The translations under genes were made by a program, and so were the position numbers. From contig JAJYIP010000003.1 of NCBI GenBank assembly GCA_021790005.1, positions 1-36,261 on the forward strand: a stretch of DNA of 36,261 nt, read 5' to 3'. The notes under the pieces are model-generated. The model ran no database searches, was not told the DNA's origin, and worked only from the letters and a program-made list of their open reading frames with translations. Source of the DNA: a bacterium (GTDB taxonomy: Bacteria > Patescibacteriota > Saccharimonadia > Saccharimonadales > UBA4665). This document shows, piece by piece, positions 27,677-34,412 of the stretch. Position 1 is the stretch's first letter; each line of letters opens with the position of its first letter.

Positions 27677-27973
27677 CTAGAAACCGGAAGTTTGCGTACT
27701 TAGTTGACTACTGTCGGTTGCGTTGCCGCTTATACCGGCGCTATTGAGTGTCTGTAAGGCACTGCTAAGCTGTGACGTACTATTAACTTGCGGAGCCGTA
27801 AACGTGGTTGGTGTGCTCGAAGACGTGGTTGGTGTGCTCGAAGACGTGGTTGCCGTTTGACCGGAAGAGACGCGGTTACTGTAGACGTAATAGCCTACAG
27901 CCGCTACGCCGACTAGAAGCACTAATGCCACCAACAACTCGATGAGTGCAAATCCAGTTTGATGCTTCTTCAT
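27677..27973 (-). CDS. Type IV prepilin-like protein
   Basis: 98 aa. MKKHQTGFALIELLVALVLL is a class III signal: a short basic leader, Gly before the cleavage site, then F-A-L-I-E-L with the glutamate at mature position 5 and a long hydrophobic helix. The rest is a short Ser/Thr-rich tail with a repeated SSSTPTT element and no globular pilin domain. It is much shorter than major pilins. It is coupled to the preceding secreted-protein gene by a TAATG overlap. It could be a minor pseudopilin or a helix-only surface tether; no pilus assembly genes are in the window. Confidence 0.75.
   Translation of the reverse strand: MKKHQTGFALIELLVALVLLVGVAAVGYYVYSNRVSSGQTATTSSSTPTTSSSTPTTFTAPQVNSTSQLSSALQTLNSAGISGNATDSSQLSTQTSGF
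27802..27852 (-). repeat. 21-bp tandem repeat in the prepilin-like gene
   Basis: The unit ACGTGGTTGGTGTGCTCGAAG occurs twice in direct succession, followed by a partial third copy (ACGTGGTTG). It encodes a repeated 7-residue Ser/Thr/Pro element. Perfect identity of the two full copies suggests a recent slippage event. Confidence 0.85.
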
Positions 27974-28656
27974 TACTGTTTACCCCCCTTTGTTGATGTA
28001 GTTTGGGTTGATCCCTGATTAGCTGATGTATTCTGAGTGGTACCAGACGACTGACTGCTGGACGATAGCTTAACCCCGTTGGCGGTTGCCACAGCCACGA
28101 TCAGATTCTTAACTGACGTTCTAAATGCCTGTAGGTCCGATATCTCGGTCTTAAGATAGCTCTGGAAAGAAGCCACCATACCCTTTGGATTGCTGGCGCT
28201 ACAGCTAAAGCTGCTATTGGTTTTGAGTGTACCGAAATCTGTTTCGGCTTGAGCTTTGGCAGTATTCATAGCCGCTACCAATTGGCTATAGTTAGCAACC
28301 GTTTTGCCCTGCTTAACATAAAGCGCTTCAACTCTACTCGCAATCGTAGCAAACAAGCTAATCTGATTTTGAGCTCTGGTATCAATACGGTTGATGATAT
28401 TTTTAATCGCTACTTCTCTATTTTTACAAGCTAGAAGCTGGCCCTTAGCTAATCCAGCCTGCCCCTTTTGGCTTGCCTGTGATGGAGTAGTCGAGTGATT
28501 TGCTGCTGACTGATTTGGCTGCACTGGGGCAGTCGAACTAGTTGCTAAAGCGTGAGCGTTAGCTTGAGGCGGCAAGGCAAACACAGCACTACCACTTAGC
28601 ATCACCAACGCCAAGGTTGAACTTACCAGCCCAATCTTGTTGATATGTTTTCGCAT
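27973..28656 (-). CDS. Secreted helical protein, unknown
   Basis: 227 aa with a signal peptide (LVSSTLALVMLSGSAVFALP). A Ser/Gln/Ala-rich spacer is followed by a predicted helical region (about 75-190) with a Cys pair: CKNREVAIKNIINRID, RVEALYVKQGKTVANYSQLV, SFSCSASNPKGM, SDLQAFRTSVKNLIVAVA. A Ser/Thr/Gln-rich tail ends the protein. AAGGA lies close before the ATG. The stop overlaps the prepilin-like ATG (TAATG), so the two are coupled and probably act together. I do not recognise the family. No anchor is visible. Confidence 0.65.
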   Translation of the reverse strand: MRKHINKIGLVSSTLALVMLSGSAVFALPPQANAHALATSSTAPVQPNQSAANHSTTPSQASQKGQAGLAKGQLLACKNREVAIKNIINRIDTRAQNQISLFATIASRVEALYVKQGKTVANYSQLVAAMNTAKAQAETDFGTLKTNSSFSCSASNPKGMVASFQSYLKTEISDLQAFRTSVKNLIVAVATANGVKLSSSSQSSGTTQNTSANQGSTQTTSTKGGKQ

Positions 28657-28692
28657 AGTATTCCTTATATTGCTTACGTTTATGTACTACTA

Positions 28693-28722
28693 ATCATAAA
28701 TTATATGGATAAACCTAGTCAA
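28693..28722 (-). promoter_or_regulatory. Promoter of the secreted-protein/prepilin operon
   Basis: On the minus strand TTGACT (28717-28722) and TATGAT (28693-28698) are 18 bases apart. The expected start near 28686 gives a 30-base leader carrying AAGGA before the ATG at 28656. Confidence 0.5.
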
Positions 28723-28776
28723 TATATATCCGATTACGTAATCACCTCTCTATATCTTACGGCCTGGCTTTTATGA

Positions 28777-29316
28777 TTAGGCCGATACGCTCAACATATT
28801 GTCACTTAAAAAACTTACGGCCTTTTCGACCGCAACTTTAGCAATTGCAGCATTGAGTAGTTCAATTTTATACGCGTTCTTTACCGTACTGCCGACAATG
28901 TCCAAATAACGCCCTTTTTCATTTTTACTCTTAGAGAGACGCTTAACTTGTCCGGTCAAAATGGCCGCATCGATCATCTCAATGGCTTTAATTGAAACCT
29001 GTAAACATTCCAGTAGTCCGGCTTCGTCCATGAACGTCGCCATTACATTTTCATCCGGTATGGCTACACCGTCATAGATCTGGTGAATCTTGACATGGTC
29101 GCTTTTAAGCAACCAAATGCTGTTAAAAGGATGCTCTCGAAAATTTCTGGCTAGCTCATTGTCCGCGTACAGTGACTTGGGCCAGTATAAATGATGTCGG
29201 TTGACGGTTTCAGAATTCTTAGGAGGAGCAAAGTAGCTTATTTTTTTGGTGTCGATTAGTTCGGGCAAGAGCACAAGTCCAAAACCATTGGTTTCGGGAC
29301 TGTGCTCAAACCCCAT
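28777..29316 (-). CDS. Unknown protein with HNH-like motif pattern
   Basis: 179 aa, no signal peptide or membrane helix. Residues about 39-80 (NRHHLYWPKSLY, FREHPFNSIWLL, SDHVKIHQIYDG) show a His-His, Asn, His..His arrangement resembling the beta-beta-alpha fold of HNH nucleases, without zinc-binding cysteines. The C-terminal half is helical (LLECLQVSIKAIEMIDAAIL, AVEKAVSFLSDNMLS). It lies downstream of the 91-aa gene on the same strand and close to the Pup-ligase-like gene. HNH similarity is my own reading and is weak; it could equally be a structural protein. Confidence 0.5.
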   Translation of the reverse strand: MGFEHSPETNGFGLVLLPELIDTKKISYFAPPKNSETVNRHHLYWPKSLYADNELARNFREHPFNSIWLLKSDHVKIHQIYDGVAIPDENVMATFMDEAGLLECLQVSIKAIEMIDAAILTGQVKRLSKSKNEKGRYLDIVGSTVKNAYKIELLNAAIAKVAVEKAVSFLSDNMLSVSA

Positions 29317-29410
29317 CAGTTAAGCCTTTTGATTGTTAGTTTTTTATTTACACCCATATTAATTAATAAGTTAGTTTAATTTTGTTGTCCTGTAAAGTTA
29401 GTTTTAAATT

Positions 29411-29686
29411 TTATTCTATACCCTTAAGAAAACCGTCTCTATAGCCAGTGGCATAGGTTTCAGCTTCCTTGGCTAGATTCTGGCCGTCAATCATGTTACA
29501 AGCAAGCTCGATACCAGAGTGGTGCACACCAATACAATAAAGAACGAAAATAGCTAACTGATCAGGACTTATGTCTGGAAACAATGATCTAATGAATACT
29601 TCTGGCGCATGTTCCTCGGGAACTATCTGGGCGGAAATTCCAAGATAGGGAATGGATGAATTCTTGCCAAACATGTCACTTTCCAT
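29411..29686 (-). CDS. Small unknown protein divergent from the Pup-ligase-like gene
   Basis: The track starts at a GTG (29716). ATG 29686 (MESDMFGKNS) follows a TATATT box by about 9 bases and is preferred, giving about 91 aa. Mixed alpha/beta, soluble, with two cysteines (YCIGVHHSGIELACNMIDG) and an acidic middle (VPEEHAPEVFIRSLFPDISP). No family is recognised. It shares its upstream region with the ligase-like gene, which suggests co-regulation or a role in the same system; this is positional inference only. Confidence 0.5.
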   Translation of the reverse strand: MESDMFGKNSSIPYLGISAQIVPEEHAPEVFIRSLFPDISPDQLAIFVLYCIGVHHSGIELACNMIDGQNLAKEAETYATGYRDGFLKGIE

Positions 29687-29731
29687 AATTATTTTAATAT
29701 AGCGTAGCACAGACACGCTAAAATAGGCCGT

Positions 29732-29760
29732 TTAAACGTTACGATATCTTAGTTTATAAT
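29732..29760 (+). promoter_or_regulatory. Promoter of the Pup-ligase-like gene
   Basis: TATAAT (29755-29760) lies 17 bases after a poor -35 (TTAAAC). The expected start near 29767 gives a leader containing AAAGGA (29792-29797) six bases before ATG 29804. That Shine-Dalgarno sequence decides the start codon. Confidence 0.5.
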
Positions 29761-29803
29761 AATATTACATGTAATTGTCTTGATGGCATTTAAAGGACAT
29801 GGA

Positions 29804-31168
29804 ATGTATCATGTGAGACCTAATGATTTTTACTCCGAGACACCTCCTCCAAGGATTATCGGGACTGAGAGCGAATGCAGCATTCAAAATCCTAACAACA
29901 CTCCGATTCATGATTATATATCCCGTAAGTCCTTAAGAAACAGTGGCCTTAATACAGTTGGCGGATTTTTAGACAACGGTTTTAAAGTTTATGTTGATGT
30001 GGGTTTTCTTGAGATCGATACCCCTGAATGTTTAGGACCCAAGCAAGCAGCCGCCGCAGACTATGCCGCTATTCTATTACTTGGAAAAATAGTTGAGCAG
30101 TCCGGTAAGCCCCATGACGGACTGTACCGATTTACCGGAACTATGATCGCCGAAGACATTAAAACCAATGGTTACCATGAAAACCTCATGATACCTAGAT
30201 CGATAGCCGAAAATGAACAATTGGACACTGTTTTTGCCAGTCATCTCGCCAGCCGCGTTTGGTCTTTTGCCGGAGGGGTTCAGGACAACTTCTGCCTATC
30301 TCAAAAGATTAAAGGTATCATTGAACCATCAATAGAAAGGCATAATTTAAGTAGACGGACAGCCAATAAACCAATGGCTATGATACCGCCCAATGACGAA
30401 GACACCATTGGCAACACGAACGATTGGGCAAGACTTGAGATACGATTTGCCGATACCGGGTTTTCATTAACGGGGCGATACTTAAGTCTAGCGGCCAGTT
30501 CTTTGGTTGTAAGATTACTGGAGCATCAGGATTTAATTAATGCAGAACGTATTATTGATTATTCGTTTAAAAAACAGGTGGTTAGTGCTAATGTATTCAG
30601 TCGTGACCTTAGCTTTAAAAAGACTGTGCCCACTTTAGAGGGCAAAAGCATATCCGCGCTTGACTATCAGGAGGTATTGGCGTCTGAAGCTCAAGCTTTA
30701 TCCTATAAAATAGAATTACCAGATGACGAAGTTGACGCTATCGGTCTCTGGATTGACGTCATTGACCGTCTTCGACAGGCCGATCTTTCAATTGGCGAAT
30801 ACGCAGGCTTATTGTCTGTGCTGGATTTTGCACCAAGGCACAAATATTTAACTACCCGCTTTCCGGAGGAATTAATTCATAGTGGCAACAACGACGTTAT
30901 AACCGCTAATTTGCTGTGGGATCGAGTTTCACCTATAGGAGGAGGAATGAAATACTGGCGTGCAGTTGGGTCTAAATATGTCAGCGAGGATGATGTCGCA
31001 CAAGTACTGACAACCCCGCCCAGAACCCGAGCCTCAATTCGAGCCAATATAATAAAATCAGATGGCTTATCTAAACTTGAAGCCGCAAACTGGTCGTGTA
31101 TCTACAGAAACGGGTTTAAGATTAATTTCGACAGCCCGTATAATTCCTATTCACCACCTCTTTGCTGA
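29804..31168 (+). CDS. PafA/Dop-family Pup ligase-like enzyme
   Basis: The track starts at TTG 29780 and another ATG is at 29783. ATG 29804 has AAAGGA six bases upstream and gives 455 aa (MYHVRPNDFY). Family motifs: RIIGTESECS (20-24; PafA has GIETEFG), KVYVDVGFLEIDTPEC (PafA LYLDVGSHPEYATAEC) with the catalytic-type D65, GYHENLMI (H125-N127), DWARLEIRFADTG and TPPRTRASIRANI near the end. The DVG context favours ligase (PafA) over Dop (DHA). The HPE triad of the family is changed to FLE. Such enzymes activate the C-terminal Glu of Pup with ATP and join it to target lysines. It is convergent with, and overlaps by 22 bases, a Pup gene. Confidence 0.87.
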   Translation: MYHVRPNDFYSETPPPRIIGTESECSIQNPNNTPIHDYISRKSLRNSGLNTVGGFLDNGFKVYVDVGFLEIDTPECLGPKQAAAADYAAILLLGKIVEQSGKPHDGLYRFTGTMIAEDIKTNGYHENLMIPRSIAENEQLDTVFASHLASRVWSFAGGVQDNFCLSQKIKGIIEPSIERHNLSRRTANKPMAMIPPNDEDTIGNTNDWARLEIRFADTGFSLTGRYLSLAASSLVVRLLEHQDLINAERIIDYSFKKQVVSANVFSRDLSFKKTVPTLEGKSISALDYQEVLASEAQALSYKIELPDDEVDAIGLWIDVIDRLRQADLSIGEYAGLLSVLDFAPRHKYLTTRFPEELIHSGNNDVITANLLWDRVSPIGGGMKYWRAVGSKYVSEDDVAQVLTTPPRTRASIRANIIKSDGLSKLEAANWSCIYRNGFKINFDSPYNSYSPPLC

Positions 31169-31365
31169 AAATTTCTAACAAATTCTTCGGTATTTGTTTC
31201 TAAAAGTTCATCGATTTCATCTAATAGCTTGTCTATATCTGGATTGGCTTCAGTCTCATCTACGGTACCTTTATTGGCCTGAGTTTTATCGCGAATTGGC
31301 TCATCGTCGTCCTGTCTAGCAGGATAACTTTCGTTTCTTCTATCCCTAATTCGTTCGCGTTCCAT
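31147..31365 (-). CDS. pup: Pup, prokaryotic ubiquitin-like protein, ending in GGE
   Basis: 72 aa, highly charged and with little predicted structure in the N-terminal half (RERIRDRRNE, ARQDDDEPIR). The C-terminal part matches actinobacterial Pup almost residue by residue: DKLLDEIDELLETNTEEFVR, then NFQQRGGE, against Mycobacterium DDLLDEIDDVLEENAEDFVR and AYVQKGGQ (recalled). The terminal residue is Glu, so no Dop deamidation is needed before ligation. GAGGG lies six bases before the ATG. The 3' ends of pup and the ligase-like gene overlap on opposite strands. Recognition is by motif and context, both strong. No proteasome or Mpa gene is in the window. Confidence 0.93.
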   Translation of the reverse strand: MERERIRDRRNESYPARQDDDEPIRDKTQANKGTVDETEANPDIDKLLDEIDELLETNTEEFVRNFQQRGGE

Positions 31366-31586
31366 ATTCTGCCCTCGTTAGGTTTATTTACAAATTTTCT
31401 CACAGCAACATTTTAATAGCAAACTTGACCAGTCATATTAATTCACTCAGATTAGATAACTCAATACACAAAAGACTTTTAATTACTGTAACTCGTGATT
31501 CCAGCAATTTTACTCAAGGCGGAGTATATTATTCAAAGTGATCTTACTAGGCAAAATGTTTATGCATCTTGTAGAATGTAACTAGG

Positions 31587-32114
31587 TTGAAAAACGACAA
31601 ACTATCTAACAGAATCTATGTATTGGCCGGTTTCGTCCTGGCGGCAGTTATTGCGGGTTTGATACTGATAATTATTCAACATTCAATTCAGAATACGGCC
31701 GTAAAAAACACCACCATTCCAAACCAAACTATAAGTACTAGTCCTTCTAACGCTAGCTCATACGCCATCCTCAGCCCGGCAACCGTTCCCCCTAAAGTAG
31801 CCGAGTGCTCGACAACTATTTCGTTTGCTAGCAATGGCACTTCAGGTCCAATAACATGCTCAAATGGAGATCTTAACACCAAAGAGTGGAAAGCACTGGC
31901 AACAGTCGAACCAACAGTCATGGCTCTTGGCTATACACCAAGTCTATCCCAGGTCGAATCTACAATTTGCACAGATGTTAGAAACACCCAAGCATACTCT
32001 AATATTAATAACTCTTACGCAGTAGAAACGATTGTATATAAAATATCCGCGCTGTATTACGGATGGAATTTTTCGTCCGATCCGACATCTATTTTATCTA
32101 GTGGCAACTGTTAG
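31587..32114 (+). CDS. One-pass membrane protein with extracytoplasmic Cys domain, TTG start
   Basis: 175 aa. No in-frame ATG exists near the start; TTG 31587 (MKNDKLSNRIYV) is the only reasonable choice, just after ACTAGG. One membrane helix (VLAGFVLAAVIAGLILIIIQ) precedes an exported domain of about 140 residues with four cysteines (AECSTTISF, GPITCSNGD, STICTDVRN, and the terminal SGNC), which could form two disulfides. No family is recognised. It stands alone, with a 220-base upstream gap shared with pup in which no clear promoter was found. Confidence 0.6.
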   Translation: MKNDKLSNRIYVLAGFVLAAVIAGLILIIIQHSIQNTAVKNTTIPNQTISTSPSNASSYAILSPATVPPKVAECSTTISFASNGTSGPITCSNGDLNTKEWKALATVEPTVMALGYTPSLSQVESTICTDVRNTQAYSNINNSYAVETIVYKISALYYGWNFSSDPTSILSSGNC

Positions 32115-32137
32115 GTAGGACTGCGCGCTGGACTCGA

Positions 32138-32704
32138 CTAATTGTTCCTCTGTCTTAAAAATATACCGATACTAAGAACACTGTCGATTAATAACAAATA
32201 GATCGGGAAGCCGGCTGACACTAATCCAATTTTGGGTACTGCCATAAGCGACATGCCCGAGCCGACCGCGCTAATCAAAAACGATAACCAGGCCTCTTCG
32301 TGCGGCTTTATCCAAGCATGATAAAAAGTTGGCACCCCACCCAATAAATCAGCGAATATATTGGCTAGGATTGCCCAGGACGGATTCATGGTAGACAACC
32401 AGAAGAATATACCAATTAGCGACATTAACTGACTAACTCCATCAATCCAGTTATAGTCAAAACGGCCGTGTCTAAGCGCCATGATTAAAATCAGTGCTTC
32501 TGGAATCGTAGCAACACCTGTCAATAAGGCACTGGTGTATGAGTGCTGGCTTAGTTCAGCGATCGTAGATATTCCCGTAACCAATGTCCAGGTAGACCAT
32601 GACGCCACCCGCGGTCTAACCCCGCCTTTAATCGTCGAAGTCAGGTAAGGAATAAAACCTGAAGCTGCCAATAATGGTCCAACTATACGTAAAAATTCCG
32701 TCAC
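32138..32704 (-). CDS. Multi-pass membrane protein with PQ-loop/SemiSWEET-like repeats
   Basis: 188 aa with about 6-7 hydrophobic segments. Two similar halves begin GPLLAASGFIPYLTSTIKGG and ANIFADLLGGVPTFYHAWIK: an Asn/Ala-rich helix, a proline turn and a Tyr/Trp-rich helix, recalling the PQ-loop (P-Q/Y-x3) pattern of sugar and amino-acid carriers. The expected PQ dipeptide reads PY and PT, so the assignment is tentative. Monocistronic and convergent with the preceding gene (23 bases between stops). Substrate unknown. Confidence 0.6.
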   Translation of the reverse strand: MTEFLRIVGPLLAASGFIPYLTSTIKGGVRPRVASWSTWTLVTGISTIAELSQHSYTSALLTGVATIPEALILIMALRHGRFDYNWIDGVSQLMSLIGIFFWLSTMNPSWAILANIFADLLGGVPTFYHAWIKPHEEAWLSFLISAVGSGMSLMAVPKIGLVSAGFPIYLLLIDSVLSIGIFLRQRNN

Positions 32705-32949
32705 TTCAAACTACCGAATAAATAATCGCAACTTCATGACTTCATGATACCGCAATCGCAAATTGATCGACCACACCAGCTTGACACCTTAATGCGCCTG
32801 CTGATATTTAATTCTGTAAATTAAACTACTAGCATTATGATTTTAACGAGACCGTAAGCTCATTGACGGCTATTGTTATTTAGTTTCTATTTGTCCATGC
32901 TTATGTTTATAATACCGATGGATGCGTAAACCTAGGAAATTTATACAAG
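32705..32949. other. Intergenic stretch without recognised gene
   Basis: AT-rich sequence between the PQ-loop-like gene and a tiny membrane ORF. I see no ORF worth calling and no tRNA. A TATAAT occurs near 32909-32914 on the plus strand and could serve the tiny ORF at 32950. From 33070 to 33218 the same holds: no gene recognised. Confidence 0.4.
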
Positions 32950-33069
32950 ATGCATGATCTTATAATACTTGCAATTGCGGTGCACAACATTAGCATTCCC
33001 TTATCTCGCTTAATGGCATTTATTGTAGGTAGTTTTGTGTTGGGGCTACTGATTGGCTTACTTTTTTAG
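32950..33069 (+). CDS. Tiny (39 aa) membrane protein
   Basis: Too short for the ORF track. ATG 32950 to TAG 33069 encodes MHDLIILAIAVHN followed by a hydrophobic helix (LMAFIVGSFVLGLLIGLLF). TATAAT lies about 36 bases upstream and AGGAAA about 12 bases upstream of the ATG, so expression is plausible. It could be a small membrane protein or type I toxin-like peptide. Without comparison the assignment rests on length, start context and hydrophobic pattern only. Confidence 0.4.
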   Translation: MHDLIILAIAVHNISIPLSRLMAFIVGSFVLGLLIGLLF

Positions 33070-33218
33070 CACATGGTCAACATGCACCATACTAGCTCGA
33101 TAATAAGGCCTCTAATGCCGGCTGAATCTAGTTAAATTGTAGTAAGTTCATTTTAACCAAACAAAAGCTATAATTTGACTTCCGTATCCGATCTAACGAT
33201 GACCTTTATTATATTAAT

Positions 33219-33350
33219 ATTCCGAATGGAATCTTATAGATCATTTGTAAATATATCTAAAGAATTAGGTTTAAATAGAAATATGCTAGGGGAGTATTTT
33301 TAGGGCGTGGTTACCCTGGACTAATCATTCACGTCAAAAGATTGTATATT
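33219..33350 (+). repeat. Left copy of direct repeat flanking the toxin-antitoxin module
   Basis: It starts with ATTCCGAATGGAAT, contains a 50-base less conserved middle, then ATGCTAGGGGAGTATTTTTA, and fades out around TCAAAAGA (33334-33341). The same blocks at identical 64-base spacing recur at 33903. Inside the copy the ATG of GAATGG opens a 25-codon frame ending in MLGEYF and TAG. Confidence 0.75.
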
Positions 33351-33351
33351 G

Positions 33352-33380
33352 TTGACGCCATAACGTCATAGCGCTATACT
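33352..33380 (+). promoter_or_regulatory. Toxin-antitoxin promoter and operator
   Basis: TTGACG (33352-33357), a 17-base spacer and TATACT (33375-33380) form a near-consensus promoter. The antitoxin ATG begins 6 bases later, so the mRNA is probably leaderless. TGACG and CGTCA form an inverted repeat covering the -35 side, and TAGCGCTA is a palindrome touching the -10 box. Both are likely antitoxin operators. Confidence 0.65.
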
Positions 33381-33386
33381 ATTTAT

Positions 33387-33626
33387 ATGAGTAATCTAAG
33401 CGATAAAACTACTATCTATCTAAATCCTAGTGTTAAGAGATTTTTACAGCATAAAGCGGTTACTGAAAGACGCTCCGTATCAGAGATAATTAATGAAGAG
33501 TTCGCTGATATGCTAGACGATCTAGACGACTTAAAGGAAATTGATAATCGCAGAAACGAAGATGTTGTTCCCTTTGAAGCCGTGTTAAATGAACTTGGTC
33601 TTACCTATGACGACCTACAAAATTGA
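33387..33626 (+). CDS. RelB-like ribbon-helix-helix antitoxin
   Basis: 79 aa. The N-terminal KTTIYLNPSVKRFLQHKAVT, followed by ERRSVSEIINEEF, is a ribbon-helix-helix DNA-binding pattern (beta strand with T/Y, then two helices with SVSE). The acidic C-terminal half (DMLDDLDDLKEID) is a typical toxin-neutralising segment. It overlaps the toxin start by 20 bases. It should bind the inverted repeats in its own promoter and repress the operon, as in related modules. Family level is confident; RelB versus other RHH antitoxins is open. Confidence 0.82.
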   Translation: MSNLSDKTTIYLNPSVKRFLQHKAVTERRSVSEIINEEFADMLDDLDDLKEIDNRRNEDVVPFEAVLNELGLTYDDLQN

Positions 33627-33864
33627 GTTTGCTAAAAGTGCACAAAAAGAACTGAAAAAACTCGAACCTACCATAAGACTACGTATTTCTAAATCAATCT
33701 ATAACCTCAGTCATGACCCAAGAAAAGGTAATGTTCGTCCTATGGTGGGCACTAAAAGTTGGAGATTAAGAGTTGCCGAATACAAAATCATCTATGATAT
33801 TTTCGACAAAAAACTGACAATTTTAATTATTAAAGTTGGGCATCGAAAAGATATTTATAGATAA
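33607..33864 (+). CDS. RelE/ParE-superfamily toxin
   Basis: The track starts at 33589; ATG 33607 (MTTYKIEFAK) is the family-typical start, giving 85 aa and a 20-base overlap with the antitoxin. Features: YKIEFAKSAQKELKKLEPTI, RPMVGTKSWRLRVAEYKIIY and KVGHRKDIYR at the C-terminus, the latter matching the VGHR..iYR end of RelE mRNA interferases. Basic residues in the last strands would contact mRNA. It probably cleaves mRNA on the ribosome when the antitoxin is degraded. Confidence 0.88.
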   Translation: MTTYKIEFAKSAQKELKKLEPTIRLRISKSIYNLSHDPRKGNVRPMVGTKSWRLRVAEYKIIYDIFDKKLTILIIKVGHRKDIYR

Positions 33865-33902
33865 ATTACACAAGTGTTACTGTGGTGCCGATTATTAGAC
33901 GC

Positions 33903-34020
33903 ATTCCGAATGGAATGTGATAAAAGTATTGTCGGTTTTTCTGGAGATATAGGTATAGTCAGGATTATGCTAGGGTAGTATTTTTGGGGTAAGCTAATTA
34001 TCAACTCAAAAGAGATTTAG
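33903..34020 (+). repeat. Right copy of direct repeat flanking the toxin-antitoxin module
   Basis: ATTCCGAATGGAAT (14 of 14 identical to the left copy), a 50-base middle with 28 identical positions without gaps, then ATGCTAGGGTAGTATTTTTG (the 23-base 3' block is 21 of 23 identical). Similarity fades after CAACTCAAAAGA. The in-frame ATG seen in the left copy is conserved, but the frame stops three codons earlier (CTA GGG TAG). Confidence 0.75.
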
Positions 34021-34325
34021 ATTGATAATTTATAGCCAATTTTATCTGCAACTTCATGCACCCAACGATCAAGTCTTTCAAGTTGATGTCCCATAACTAA
34101 ACGCTCGTCATCATCTATTTCTTGTTGCTTGGCTATTTTATCCATAAAATTAAGCAGTCGATTTATGTCTTTTTTGTTAGCTTTTTTTTCCAATTCTTTA
34201 TCAACTCTATCAAAACCATTTATGACAATGGTGGTTATTTTATCCAACTGCTTATTCATTGCTACAAGCTGGGCGTCTACTTTATCAAAACGATCATCAT
34301 AAATAACTGTAGTTTTACCGCTCAT
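34017..34325 (-). CDS. Small coiled-coil protein, unknown
   Basis: 102 aa, soluble and almost wholly helical with heptads (VDAQLVAMNKQLDKITTIVI, DRVDKELEKKANKKDINRLL). The N-terminus is MSGKTTVIYDDRFD. The plan resembles small coiled-coil proteins often found near toxin-antitoxin modules in CPR genomes, but no family is assigned. TATAGT lies 7 bases before the ATG on the minus strand, so the start looks leaderless, and AGTATT/AATACT arms flank that promoter. Its stop lies at the edge of the right repeat copy. Confidence 0.6.
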   Translation of the reverse strand: MSGKTTVIYDDRFDKVDAQLVAMNKQLDKITTIVINGFDRVDKELEKKANKKDINRLLNFMDKIAKQQEIDDDERLVMGHQLERLDRWVHEVADKIGYKLSI

Positions 34326-34412
34326 AGTATTAACTATACTAGCATAAAATACTCATTCGTTCTGGCAGATTAAATATCAATTAAGAAAAATTTAATCTAA
34401 TGCGTTTGCTAT

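Noticed and set aside
28760-28784. Terminator between the 179-aa gene and the secreted-protein gene
   Set aside because: CGGCCT/AGGCCG arms form a 6-bp stem, but no T run follows and it overlaps the coding end; support is too weak.
31147-31365. Calling the small protein UBact
   Set aside because: Its C-terminal 30 residues follow actinobacterial Pup (LLDEID..LE.N.E.FVR....GGE) rather than the UBact pattern as I recall it.
33219-34020. Integron attC sites or a CRISPR array
   Set aside because: Only two copies exist, with no regular spacers and no attC core sites or integrase in the window.
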